Assembly: GCA_900111695.1 (NCBI GenBank)
Contig: FOHD01000001.1
Span: 1-64,000 of the forward strand
Length of the DNA: 64,000 nt
Reading direction: 5' to 3'
DNA from: Olsenella sp. KH3B4
Lineage (GTDB): Bacteria > Actinomycetota > Coriobacteriia > Coriobacteriales > Atopobiaceae
Under the pieces are notes generated by a model that saw only the letters and a program-made list of their open reading frames with translations, did no database searches and was not told the DNA's origin. This document shows, in pieces, positions 7,894 through 16,958 of the stretch; the first letter of the stretch is position 1, and the number at the start of each line of letters is the position of its first letter. The position numbers and the translations under genes are program-made.

Positions 7894-9123
7894 ATGGGAA
7901 GAAAGCCTGTTGATGTTATGCACGTCGTGATGGCAGTTTCAGCCGCGCTATTCCTCTTTGTACTTGCGATGCCAATGCTTGCGGTTGGGGAAAGCGACTC
8001 TTCGAGCAACACGTTTCCGATGTACCGGGTCTACAACTGCTGGAGCGGCGAGCACCTCTTCACCGCTGATGCCGACGAGTACGTCTTCCTTGGTTCTATC
8101 GGATGGAAGCAGGGGGGTATGGCCTGGAAGTCACCTGCTTCTGGCAACCCCGTTTGGCGCCTTTACAATCCTTATTCCGGGAACCACTTCTACACGGGGA
8201 ACGCCAATGAGTACGCCCGTCTTGGTTCCATTGGTTGGAGACAGGAGGGGCGCGCCTTCTATTCAGCTCCGGACATGAGTGCAAAACCTATTTACCGGCT
8301 TTTTAACCCTTGGCTCACCCAAGGAACTCACCTTTTCACAACCGACGCCAGCGAGTATGCCTACCTTGGCTCTGTTGGCTGGCAGCAGGAGGGAGTCGCC
8401 TTCTACGGTGCTTCTGAGAGGGTTCCCCTGTCTAAGGCATTCGCCACACTCTACGATGACGGTGAGCTAGTCATTGATGGCTCCGATGCCACTGACGCCG
8501 GACGCAAGGTTGTTGTCCATGGAAGTGCTGAGGAGCTTCTCGCTAGAACGGATTTCAGCGCCAGTGGCGGCCTCTCGGGGTCTGGCTCAAATGCGGTGTG
8601 CGCCAGGTACGCGAAGAAGATCTCCTCGCGATGCGAGTTGGTACTGAGCGGCTTCGACAACGTTGGCTTTACGAACTAGTCCTCACTTGAGGACATATCG
8701 GGTCTCTCCAACTGGGATGTTACAAGCTTCCGTTTCCTTAAGGAATTCTTCTGGGGATGTGCGACCCTCTCGGACATTTCGCCCTTGTCCAGTTGGGATA
8801 CCTCGAAGGTCACGAATATGGGCTGGATGTTTAACGAGTGCTCGTCTCTTCATGACCTCACGCCCCTGGCCAGCTGGGATGTCTCAAACGTCAGCAACAT
8901 GGAAGGAATGTTTACACTAAGCAACTCTGTCTCGGACCTCAGACCGTTGTCCAAGTGGAACGTCTCTAAGGTTAAAAATGCGGTGCGCATGTTCTACAGC
9001 TGGGGAAGCGTTTCTCTCAAGGATGCAACTGCCCTTGATTCTTGGCAGTTGCCGAACGATGCAAACACTACGTCAATGTTCCCGTATGGATGTAAGACAC
9101 CTTCTTGGTACGTTGTCGGATAG
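7894..9123 (+). pseudogene. BspA-like surface protein with triple repeats, interrupted by one in-frame amber codon
   Basis: The ATG at 7894 starts a signal peptide (hydrophobic AVSAALFLFVLAMPMLAV) followed by the triple-repeat module (residues 43-173) and a short linker. A TAG at 8677-8679 stops translation after GFDNVGFTN. The same frame continues without other interruption to 9123, encoding SSLEDISGLSNWDVTSF and repeated units such as LSSWDTSKVTNMGWMF and LASWDVSNVSNMEGMF. These are BspA/DUF285-type leucine-rich surface repeats. One substitution thus separates 261 residues from a 147-residue tail. It may be a recent nonsense mutation, a read-through site or a sequencing error. The truncated N-terminal part could still be exported. 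It has no wall-cleaving domain, unlike the three hydrolases that share its module. Confidence 0.75.
8020..8412 (+). repeat. Triple-repeat module (131 aa) of the BspA-like protein
   Basis: Repeats RVYNCWSGEHLFT, RLYNPYSGNHFYT and the variant RLFNPWLTQGTHLFT, ending GVAFYGA. Again exactly three units and 131 residues. Confidence 0.83.
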
Positions 9124-9182
9124 ACTGAGGCCGCAAGGTATTTTGGGCTGACGAGAGCTTGCTCTTGTGGGGGCGTTTACTT

Positions 9183-9215
9183 GGGGGGCTCGGCGCGAAG
9201 GCGCGCCGGGCCCCT
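9183..9215. other. GC-rich hairpin in the gap between surface protein and glycosyltransferase
   Basis: GGGGGGCTCGGCGCG and CGCGCCGGGCCCCTC pair imperfectly across a 3 nt loop. There is no T-run after it on the plus strand, so it is at best a weak terminator for the gene ending at 9123. The rest of 9124-9392 shows no gene; a possible promoter for the next gene could not be assigned. Confidence 0.4.
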
Positions 9216-9392
9216 CTGACTATAATCTCAGTACAGTCCTAGCGCACTCGGCTCTACACCCCACGGCGCAATTTAGGGGCAGTTGGGTATCTTGCGGCTG
9301 GCTGCTAGGATGTTGAACTACATCGAAATGACTAACAACAGGCACGTAGGACTTACTGTCGATGGGTAGCATCGTGCCGGACAGGAGATACG

Positions 9393-10643
9393 ATGACCGA
9401 GTCGCTCGCGCTCTCTGTTGTAGTCCCCGCACACAACGGGGGACGACACCTTGAGGAATGTGCAATGAGCATCCTCGGGCAGTCCTTTTCCGAGCTCGAG
9501 CTTCTCTTGGTGGACGACGCCTCGGCTGACGATACTAGGGATGTCATCCTGTCGCTTGCTGAGCGTGACTCTCGAGTGCGGCCGGTTCTTCTCGACACAA
9601 ACGTCGGCACACTTGGTGCGCGACAGGCGGGAGTGGCAGCCTCTTGCGGAGCCCATGTTATGTTGGTTGACCAGGATGATGAGCTTGCACCTGGGGCATT
9701 GGACCTTGTGATGGCCCATGCAGACGAGGCCGATATCGTCCACTTTGGCGTGCGGGTAGTCCCAGAAGGAGATGCTGCGAGCGGTGCTGCAGCTGGTATG
9801 CAGGGCTTTCTCACGCCAATTCCGCGACGCCTCAATGGCGCAGACATCATGCGTGTCCAGTTTGCCGAGAAAGACAGCTTTGACTGGCACGTGCACCACA
9901 AGCTCTTCTCCGGGGACCTTGCTCGCAGGGCGTGGGGCATGGCTGCGCACACGCGTTTGCTCCTCTCGGATGACATCTATCTGTGCATGATTCTCGACGC
10001 GCTTGCCTTGACATACGTCGGACTGTCTGACTCTCCGTGGTACCTCTACCATCTTGGGCGCGGCGAGACGCTTGGCTCCCGAGAGACCCTCGATGCGCTT
10101 AGAAGGACGTCAGAGCGCGAGTTTAAGGGTTGGCGTCTCATGCGTGACTTCGCCTGCGAGCACGCGACGGACATTCCCCGCGACGACTGGGACGAACGGG
10201 TTGCTGATGCGCGTGATCGAATTTTCGAGAATGTCTCGAATGAGATGATTGATGAGCTTCCAGAGGTAGAACTCCCTGAGGCGGTGGACTTGCTGCTCGG
10301 ACAGTGGCCGACAGATGCCGTTGCGGGAGAGCTTTGGCGATATGTGCGTGACCGCGCATACGAGCGATACGATCGGCACGTGGAGCCTACGCGGGGCGAT
10401 TCCCTTGACCAGGTACTCTGCCTTGCGCGTAAGGCGGATGCACAGGTAACCGCTGGTGAGGGGTCTTCCCGGTATCAGGAGATGCGTCGCGTTGCGCATA
10501 TACATCTGCGCGAGCTTGCCGAGCGATACCCGGAGCAGGCTGAATGGCTGACGGGTGCCCCCGGTGGTCGAGAAGAGGGGACTGCCAACAGTGACGGTCC
10601 CATTGCGGGGCTCCGTCGTCTTTTCGGCAGGCTTCGCAGGTAA
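9393..10643 (+). CDS. GT2 family glycosyltransferase
   Basis: 416 residues; ATG at 9393 after CAGGAGA. An N-terminal GT-A domain (about 1-215) carries LSVVVPAHNGGRHLEEC, LLLVDDASADDT, GARQAGVAASCG and MLVDQDDEL, the DxD-type metal site. The C-terminal 200 residues are helical, charged, without a recognised family, and end in a basic GLRRLFGRLRR tail that could touch the membrane. It probably adds a sugar to a surface polymer; the substrate is unknown. It closes the surface island and is not clearly in an operon. Confidence 0.8.
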   Translation: MTESLALSVVVPAHNGGRHLEECAMSILGQSFSELELLLVDDASADDTRDVILSLAERDSRVRPVLLDTNVGTLGARQAGVAASCGAHVMLVDQDDELAPGALDLVMAHADEADIVHFGVRVVPEGDAASGAAAGMQGFLTPIPRRLNGADIMRVQFAEKDSFDWHVHHKLFSGDLARRAWGMAAHTRLLLSDDIYLCMILDALALTYVGLSDSPWYLYHLGRGETLGSRETLDALRRTSEREFKGWRLMRDFACEHATDIPRDDWDERVADARDRIFENVSNEMIDELPEVELPEAVDLLLGQWPTDAVAGELWRYVRDRAYERYDRHVEPTRGDSLDQVLCLARKADAQVTAGEGSSRYQEMRRVAHIHLRELAERYPEQAEWLTGAPGGREEGTANSDGPIAGLRRLFGRLRR

Positions 10644-11010
10644 GGCGCGGCCGTCCGAACGCGCAGGTGTCTGTCGAGCCAGCAGCTGCCGTGCTAGCGC
10701 CTATTGAGAAGAAAATCGACCCATAACGATGTCCTAGCGGCCCATTCTGTCGATTTTCTTCTCGGCAGCGCATGGTGAACGCGAGGGGGGCCAGCGGAGG
10801 GCCAAGCCAGTCCGCAATCATCGTGGAGCCTCGCCACGCGAGTCTTGGCTTGGCTACAATAGATTGGCTAGAGCGCCTGCGTGTCCCCCTTGAACGCCGG
10901 CGCACCAAAACCGTAGCTGTTGCGGCTGGCGGCACATGGCCGTCAGAACTGCTCACTAGATATCGGCGAAAGCCGAGCGTATCAACCACGAAGAAAGGAT
11001 TTATCCCGCA
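10644..11010. other. Gene-free stretch with a long inverted repeat, upstream of RNase J
   Basis: No credible gene on either strand. A perfect 15 bp inverted repeat (10706-10720 GAGAAGAAAATCGAC; 10749-10763 its complement) spans a 28 nt loop. The right arm is T-rich, so it could terminate the upstream glycosyltransferase transcript. A possible -10 TACAAT lies at 10855-10860. A small stem with a GAAA tetraloop (TCGGC-GAAA-GCCGA, 10963-10976) sits in the probable leader of RNase J. Confidence 0.55.
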
Positions 11011-12675
11011 ATGCCAAAGAAAGACACCGCCCTCAAGATCATCCCGCTAGGTGGTCTTGATGGGATCGGCAAGAACATGACCGTGTTCGAGTACGGAGAC
11101 GACATGGTCATGGTTGACGCCGGCCTCATGTTCCCCGATGACGAGCAGCCAGGCATCGACCTCATCCTCCCGGACTACACCTACGTCCTTGAGAACGAGG
11201 ACAAGCTGCGCGGCATCATCATCACGCATGGCCACGAGGACCACACGGGCGCCCTTCCGTATCTCCTCCAGGACCTCACCCACAAGGTCCCCATCTACTC
11301 GAGCAAGCTCACGCTTGGGATCATCCAGGGCAAGCTCGCCGAGCACAACATCAAGAGCCCCAAGTTCCGCGAGGTACAGGATGGCTCCACGGTCACGCTC
11401 GGAGCCTTCAACATCACGTTCTTCTCGATGACGCACTCCATCCCCGCCGCGTTTGGCGTCTTCATGAACACGCCCGCCGGCAACGTGATGCACACCGGTG
11501 ACTTCAAGCTCGACCAGACCCCCATCGACGGCGTTCGTCCCAACTACGCCGCCATCAACCGCTTTGCGGCCGAGGGCATCGACGTCCTGCTTTCCGACTC
11601 AACCAACGCCACGCGCCCCGGCTTCACTCCTTCCGAGGCTGCCGTCGGACCGGCTCTCCGACACATCATCAAGAACGCGCCTGGCCGCGTCTTCGTCGCC
11701 TCGTTCTCGAGCCACATCCACCGACTCCAGCAGATCTGCGACGCCTCGGTGACCGTTGGCCGCAAGGTGGTCGTGACGGGCCGCTCGATGGTCACAAACA
11801 CCAAGGTCGCCCGCGAGCTGGGCTATCTCCGGATTGCCGATGACGACATCATCGATGCCTATGACCTCGAGAAGATCCCGGACGAGAAGATCGTGGTCCT
11901 CTGCACCGGCAGCCAGGGCGAGCCCCTCTCGGCGCTTGCCCGCATGGCAAACGGCGAGCACAAGAGCCTCTCGATTCACGAGGGCGACACGGTCATCATC
12001 TCGGCCAACCCCATTCCCGGCAACGAGAAGAGCGTCCAGGGCATCATCAACTCGCTCTCCAAGCTGGGCTGCGACATCTACGACAAGAGCCAGGCGCTGG
12101 TTCACGTCTCTGGCCACGGTTCGCAAGAGGAGCTCAAGCTCATGCTCGCCATGGTCAAGCCACGCAACTTCATGCCGGTCCACGGCGAGGCGCAGCACCT
12201 TCGCGCCCATGCCAAGCTTGCTCAGCAGGTGGGCATCCCAGAGAAGAACATCTTCATTCTGGACAACGGCGACTCGCTCGAAGTTCGTCACGGCAAGGCC
12301 CGTCGTGGCCCCTCGGTCGACTCCGGCGTGGTCTACGTCGACGGTCTCTCCATTACCGACGCAAACCCCGTGGTTCTGCGCGATCGCCAGCGACTTGCGC
12401 AGGACGGCGTCATCACCTGCGTCGTTGCCGTTCGTTCGCGGAACCACTCTGTCGACACCATTGATCTTTCCGGGCGCGGCGTGTCGTTTGCTACGGACGA
12501 GGCGCTCATGGAAGACGCTCGCGCGCTCGTGCGTTCGCAGGTGGAGCGTATCGAGAAGGGCAATGGCGCCAGCATTGACACCGTGCGCAAGGGCGTGAGA
12601 AACTCACTATCCAACTTCCTCTGGAGCAAGACGCACACGCGGCCGATGGTGATACCGGTCGTGATGGAGGTCTAG
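11011..12675 (+). CDS. rnj: Ribonuclease J
   Basis: 554 residues; ATG at 11011 after GAAAGGA. A metallo-beta-lactamase/beta-CASP RNase with 5'-3' exo- and endonuclease activity in mRNA turnover and rRNA maturation. Visible motifs: PLGGLDGIGKNM, ITHGHEDHTGALPYLL (HxHxDH zinc site), MHTGDFKLDQTP, LLSDSTNATRPG, the beta-CASP part with CTGSQGEPLSALARM, and VHVSGHGSQEELKLML, FMPVHGEAQHL. Length is normal for RNase J. ftsK follows after 4 nt, so the two are probably co-transcribed. With RNase Y at 22 kb the window carries both major Gram-positive-type decay nucleases. Confidence 0.95.
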   Translation: MPKKDTALKIIPLGGLDGIGKNMTVFEYGDDMVMVDAGLMFPDDEQPGIDLILPDYTYVLENEDKLRGIIITHGHEDHTGALPYLLQDLTHKVPIYSSKLTLGIIQGKLAEHNIKSPKFREVQDGSTVTLGAFNITFFSMTHSIPAAFGVFMNTPAGNVMHTGDFKLDQTPIDGVRPNYAAINRFAAEGIDVLLSDSTNATRPGFTPSEAAVGPALRHIIKNAPGRVFVASFSSHIHRLQQICDASVTVGRKVVVTGRSMVTNTKVARELGYLRIADDDIIDAYDLEKIPDEKIVVLCTGSQGEPLSALARMANGEHKSLSIHEGDTVIISANPIPGNEKSVQGIINSLSKLGCDIYDKSQALVHVSGHGSQEELKLMLAMVKPRNFMPVHGEAQHLRAHAKLAQQVGIPEKNIFILDNGDSLEVRHGKARRGPSVDSGVVYVDGLSITDANPVVLRDRQRLAQDGVITCVVAVRSRNHSVDTIDLSGRGVSFATDEALMEDARALVRSQVERIEKGNGASIDTVRKGVRNSLSNFLWSKTHTRPMVIPVVMEV

Positions 12676-12679
12676 GCAC

Positions 12680-15205
12680 ATGCCCTCAAATCGCAGATCA
12701 AACGTAGCAGGTAAGGCAGCTAAGAGGGGGTCCGGCTCGCGGAATGGCGGTTCGCGCCAGGCATCTCGCGGGAAGGGCTCCGCGGGTAAGGCGGCGCAGG
12801 AGGGCCTCTCGTCCACCCAGAATGACATCGTCGGCGTTGTCCTTGCCGTCGTGGCCGTTGCCATGTTCGTCTCGCTGGTTGCTCCTTCTTCGGCTATCGT
12901 GACGAGCATGGTTGGCCATGCGCTCACCCTGGGATTTGGTGCCGGTGCGATCCTGGTGCCCATAGCGCTCTTCATCTTTGCGTGCACCTTCTTCATGGAC
13001 GAGGACGGACCCATCTCCGGTCGCGTTGCCGGAGGCCTTGTGCTCATCGTGCTCGCTGTTCTCGCCCAGCTTTCGCTCAACCAGCCTGGCGTTGCCGACA
13101 GCCCCGCCGTTGCCCTTGCTGAGCCAGCGCTCGAGTCCGCCGGCGGTTACGTAGGCGGGTTTATCGCCTTCCTGCTCGTGGGGCTCGTTGGCGTCATCGT
13201 GGGAAACGTGGTGCTTGTGGGCGTCATCGTTGCAGGGGCAGTGGTCTGTGGATTCTCCATCTCGGGCGCTGTGGCGAAGATTCATCTGCGTGCCCAGGAG
13301 GCCTCTGAGAACCGCCGCATAGCACGTGAGGAGCGCGAGGCAGAGCGTGATGCGGCGCGCGAGGTTGCGGCTCCCGCGGCGCAGGTCGCTGCTGCAGCAC
13401 CTAGCCGCGCTCAGGGTTCGCTCTTTGACGAGACGGGCGAGGGTGAGACTTCGTTCATTGGCTCCCGCAAGACAAGCGTGCTGCGGCGTGGCCGCGGCAA
13501 GAAGGCAAATCCCGGCGTGGTTGGCGCCACTGCCAATGGTGAAGACTCAGAGGCTGAATCTACCACGCTTCTCGACGCAGCCCCCACGACGCTGCTCGAC
13601 AAGCCCACACTGTCTGCTAAGGCAACCAAGGGGCGTGCTTCTCGCAGGTCAAAGGAGAAGGAGAGCACGCCGGCGTTTCTGGCCGGGCACGCCTCCGGCG
13701 CCAAGCCCGTTACAGCGGCTGCGGCCTCGAGCGACGAGGACGGCAAGGATCTTCCCCCTGTCGACATGCTCAAGGTGAACCCCAACTCCGGCGTGAGCGC
13801 CGAGTCCGACGAGGAGCTCTCCTCGGTTGCCGCCAAGCTCCAGGGCACGCTCGAGGAGTTCGGTCTCACCTCGCGGGTGGTTGGCTGGGTTGCTGGGCCT
13901 TCCGTCACCACCTTCAAGATCGAGATGGGCGAAGGTGAGCGCGTGAGCAAGATCACCAACCTCCAGGATGACATCGCGCTATCGCTGGCCTCTCGGTCGG
14001 TGCGCATCTTTGCGCCTATCCCCGGTACCTCCCTTGTGGGCATCGAGATTCCCAATAAGACAACGCAGCCCGTCTATCTGGGGGACGTTCTTCCCTACGT
14101 CAAGGGCGGCCCGCTCGAAGCCGCCTTTGGCCGCGACTCCGAGGGCAATCCCGTGGTAGTGGACATAGCCGGCCTGCCGCACCTTCTGGTTGCAGGCACC
14201 ACCGGCTCGGGTAAGTCTGTGCTGCTCAACAGTATTGTGATGACCATTCTCATGCGCGCCACCCCCGAGGAGGTCCGTCTCATCATGGTGGACCCCAAGC
14301 GCGTCGAGTTCACGTACTACGCCGGCTTGCCTCATCTCTACGTCCCCGTGGTGACCGAGCCCAACAAGGCGGCGAGCGCGCTCTCCTGGGGTGTCACTGA
14401 GATGGAGCGCCGCCTCAAGGTCTTCGAGCACTACAAGGTGCGTGACATCAAGTCATACAACCGTGACGTCGACGGTAACAAGTATGCCGACATGGAGAAC
14501 CCTCCCAAGCACATGCCGTACTTTGTCATCGTGATCGACGAGCTCTCTGACCTCATGATGGTGGCCGGCAAGGACGTCGAGGCATCGATCGTGCGCATTG
14601 CCCAGCTTGGCCGTGCCGCAGGAATTCACCTCATCGTGGCCACGCAGCGTCCCTCGGCAGACGTGGTGACGGGCCTTATCAAGGCCAACATCGACAACCG
14701 CGTGGCCCTCTCGGTCGACAATGGCATGAACTCCCGCATCATCCTTGACCAGACGGGTGCCGAGCGCCTTCTTGGCCATGGCGACATGCTCTACAAGCTG
14801 CGCGGCTCTCGTCCAAGACGCGCCCAGGGCTGCTTCGTCTCGGAGGAGGAGGTCGAGCACGTGGTGGACTTCATCAAGGAGCACCACGACACCGACTATC
14901 ACGACGACATTCTCACGGCCGTATCTCCCATGACCCCCGGTGGCCCCAGCGAGGCCTCCGCGCCGGCGGACGACCCGCTGCTCTGGGAGGCCGCCGACAT
15001 CGTTGTGAACTCTCAGCTGGGTTCTACGTCTAGCCTGCAGCGCGCCCTCTCGGTGGGGTACGCTAGGGCGGGAAGAATCATGGACATGCTCGAGAATAAG
15101 GGCGTCGTGGGGCCCGCCAATGGGTCGAAGCCCCGTGAGGTGCTTCTCGACAAGGAGGGCCTCGAGGACCTTAAGGCCGCCGAGCAGGATTTTGAGGAGG
15201 TGTAG
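12680..15205 (+). CDS. ftsK: DNA translocase FtsK/SpoIIIE
   Basis: 841 residues. The N-terminal third holds four probable membrane helices (about residues 50-200) that anchor the protein at the septum. A charged linker (200-370) leads to the motor: Walker A GTTGSGKSVLLNS near residue 506, Walker B VIVIDELSDLMMV, and the ATQRPSADVVTGLIKANI segment. The C-terminal 65 residues are the winged-helix gamma domain (LQRALSVGYARAGRIMDMLE) that reads polarity sequences on the chromosome. It pumps chromosome ends through the closing septum. The next gene starts 6 nt downstream. Confidence 0.95.
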   Translation: MPSNRRSNVAGKAAKRGSGSRNGGSRQASRGKGSAGKAAQEGLSSTQNDIVGVVLAVVAVAMFVSLVAPSSAIVTSMVGHALTLGFGAGAILVPIALFIFACTFFMDEDGPISGRVAGGLVLIVLAVLAQLSLNQPGVADSPAVALAEPALESAGGYVGGFIAFLLVGLVGVIVGNVVLVGVIVAGAVVCGFSISGAVAKIHLRAQEASENRRIAREEREAERDAAREVAAPAAQVAAAAPSRAQGSLFDETGEGETSFIGSRKTSVLRRGRGKKANPGVVGATANGEDSEAESTTLLDAAPTTLLDKPTLSAKATKGRASRRSKEKESTPAFLAGHASGAKPVTAAAASSDEDGKDLPPVDMLKVNPNSGVSAESDEELSSVAAKLQGTLEEFGLTSRVVGWVAGPSVTTFKIEMGEGERVSKITNLQDDIALSLASRSVRIFAPIPGTSLVGIEIPNKTTQPVYLGDVLPYVKGGPLEAAFGRDSEGNPVVVDIAGLPHLLVAGTTGSGKSVLLNSIVMTILMRATPEEVRLIMVDPKRVEFTYYAGLPHLYVPVVTEPNKAASALSWGVTEMERRLKVFEHYKVRDIKSYNRDVDGNKYADMENPPKHMPYFVIVIDELSDLMMVAGKDVEASIVRIAQLGRAAGIHLIVATQRPSADVVTGLIKANIDNRVALSVDNGMNSRIILDQTGAERLLGHGDMLYKLRGSRPRRAQGCFVSEEEVEHVVDFIKEHHDTDYHDDILTAVSPMTPGGPSEASAPADDPLLWEAADIVVNSQLGSTSSLQRALSVGYARAGRIMDMLENKGVVGPANGSKPREVLLDKEGLEDLKAAEQDFEEV

Positions 15206-15211
15206 CCCACC

Positions 15212-16873
15212 ATGCCGTCGCGTCCGCGCTTCAGCGAGATGCTCCTTGACCGCCGTCGCCAGCTTGGGCTCACGGTGGGTCAGGCCTCTCAGGTCCTTAA
15301 GCTCAAGGAGCAGGTTCTCATAGCCTTCGAGGAGGGCGACTTCGAAAACATTCCCCAGAGCGGCTATGCCCAGGGCATGCTCTCCTCGTATGCGCGCTAC
15401 CTCGGTCTCAATCCGCGTGAGATCGTGGACCTCTTCCAGGAGGAGCTCTACGAGCACGTGCACGGCACCTCCTCACACGAGCTTCGCCGTCGCACCAGAG
15501 ACACCCAGTCCGGGCGTGGCGTACAGGGCTACGACGTCGTGAACGAGGCGGAGTCTCGCCCCAAGGCATACGTGCAGTACCGTGGCCTTCTTCCTACCTC
15601 GGGAGGGCCTGCCGGCGACATGGGTGCCTTCGCCACCACCTCCGGGCCAAGGCCCAGAACGCCCTCCTCGGTACCACTTGCCGGCTCGAGCTACCCCACC
15701 TCCTCGCGGAGCCAGACCCCCTCGTACTCGCATGCCGAGTATGTCTACGGGCGACCCTACAATGCCACCTCCGAGCGCGATAGAGACCGCGACCGCGAGA
15801 GGGACCGCTACACCTCACGACAGCGCGGCAGGCACGCGCAGCAGAGGCGCCGCGTCGACGACCCTGCAAACCGACTTTTGCGCGAGGGACAAAACGGCGT
15901 CGAAGAGAGGCGTGAGACGGCTCGCGCCTATCGTCGCGACACCTCCCGCGCCCAGAGGCTCTACGAGCGCGATAACGTGAGCACGAGGAGCGTGCGCGCC
16001 GGCGAGTACACCGACGACCTTCGCTACAACGATGGAGTCCGGCCTTATGACCGCGCCTCGACCATCTCGGGCAGGCGCTCGTCACGAAACATTGCCAGCG
16101 TTGACAGGCCCAACGTTCGCCGTCGTTCGGAAGGGCAGCGAGGGAGGCTCTCTGGCGGCTCGCGTGGTCGCGGAGGGCAGGATGGCCGCAGGACCACCCT
16201 GCTCATCATCCTTGCCCTCGCACTGGCGCTTACCCTCATCCTGGTCTTCTCGATTCGCTCCTGCGTTGGCAGCAAATCGAATACCCCCCAGGAGTCAAAG
16301 ACAACTGTTCCCGTGAGCACAACCTCGACGGACTCCACGTCTACTGACACCACCTCGACCGATTCGTCGTCGACGCCAACAACCACCACATCTACGACGA
16401 GCACTGAGTCGTCTGTGGACGGCTCTTCGACCGATGGCTCGTCCTCGGACTCTTCGACGCCCACCGAAACCGTGGTTACGGTGTCTGTCGCCAGTGGCGA
16501 GACCTCCTGGCTCGAGATCACCAATGACGGCACTAGCGAGGAGGCCAGCACGGTCACAGGTCCCTGGGAGCAAAGCTACACCGTCACGGACTCCATCACC
16601 ATCCGTGCCGGCAACCCCGGCGTGGTTACCGTTACCGAGAACGGGGCCCAGAAGAGCTTCGATTCCAGAGCTTCTGGCATTGGGTCCCTCACAATCCAAG
16701 GGACGCCGGCCGCCTCGACCGATGAAGCTTCCACTGATTCTTCGACGAGCAGCGGCAACACCTCGAGCGCGTCTTCGGCGAGCACGGGTACGTCTTCGTC
16801 GAAGACGTCCAACGGCACCGCCTCGACGTCCTCCAAGACGTCGAGCACCACGAGTTCTTCCAAGAGCAATTAG
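15212..16873 (+). CDS. RodZ-like protein: N-terminal HTH, one membrane helix, C-terminal DUF4115-type domain
   Basis: 553 residues. Residues 1-80 form a HTH_25 domain (FSEMLLDRRRQLGLTVGQAS; SGYAQGMLSSYARYLGL), the MreB-binding module in RodZ. Residues about 80-330 are Arg/Asp/Tyr-rich and low complexity, unusually long and charged for RodZ. One transmembrane helix follows at about 331-350 (LLIILALALALTLILVF), then a Ser/Thr linker and an outer beta domain of DUF4115 type (VVTVSVASGETSWLEI; GNPGVVTVTENG), then a second Ser/Thr-rich tail. The probable role is cell shape or wall synthesis. In B. subtilis the related ymfM also lies upstream of pgsA-cinA-recA. Confidence 0.8.
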   Translation: MPSRPRFSEMLLDRRRQLGLTVGQASQVLKLKEQVLIAFEEGDFENIPQSGYAQGMLSSYARYLGLNPREIVDLFQEELYEHVHGTSSHELRRRTRDTQSGRGVQGYDVVNEAESRPKAYVQYRGLLPTSGGPAGDMGAFATTSGPRPRTPSSVPLAGSSYPTSSRSQTPSYSHAEYVYGRPYNATSERDRDRDRERDRYTSRQRGRHAQQRRRVDDPANRLLREGQNGVEERRETARAYRRDTSRAQRLYERDNVSTRSVRAGEYTDDLRYNDGVRPYDRASTISGRRSSRNIASVDRPNVRRRSEGQRGRLSGGSRGRGGQDGRRTTLLIILALALALTLILVFSIRSCVGSKSNTPQESKTTVPVSTTSTDSTSTDTTSTDSSSTPTTTTSTTSTESSVDGSSTDGSSSDSSTPTETVVTVSVASGETSWLEITNDGTSEEASTVTGPWEQSYTVTDSITIRAGNPGVVTVTENGAQKSFDSRASGIGSLTIQGTPAASTDEASTDSSTSSGNTSSASSASTGTSSSKTSNGTASTSSKTSSTTSSSKSN

Positions 16874-16958
16874 GTCAGGGGCCTCGATTGGCCCTCAGCT
16901 TTCGAACATCGCCCGTCGTTGACCAGATAGTCGCGCGTCGGGCGGGGGAGGATGACAT

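Noticed and set aside
7698..8012. N-terminal extension of the large glycosyltransferase up to 8012
   Set aside because: It would overlap the divergent surface-protein gene and its promoter; the residues are unordered and a GTG with AAGGTGG at 7697 is a better start.
10387..10989. Minus-strand frame of 200 codons across the gap before RNase J
   Set aside because: It runs from non-coding sequence into the glycosyltransferase gene, has no ribosome site, and its product shows no recognisable domain.
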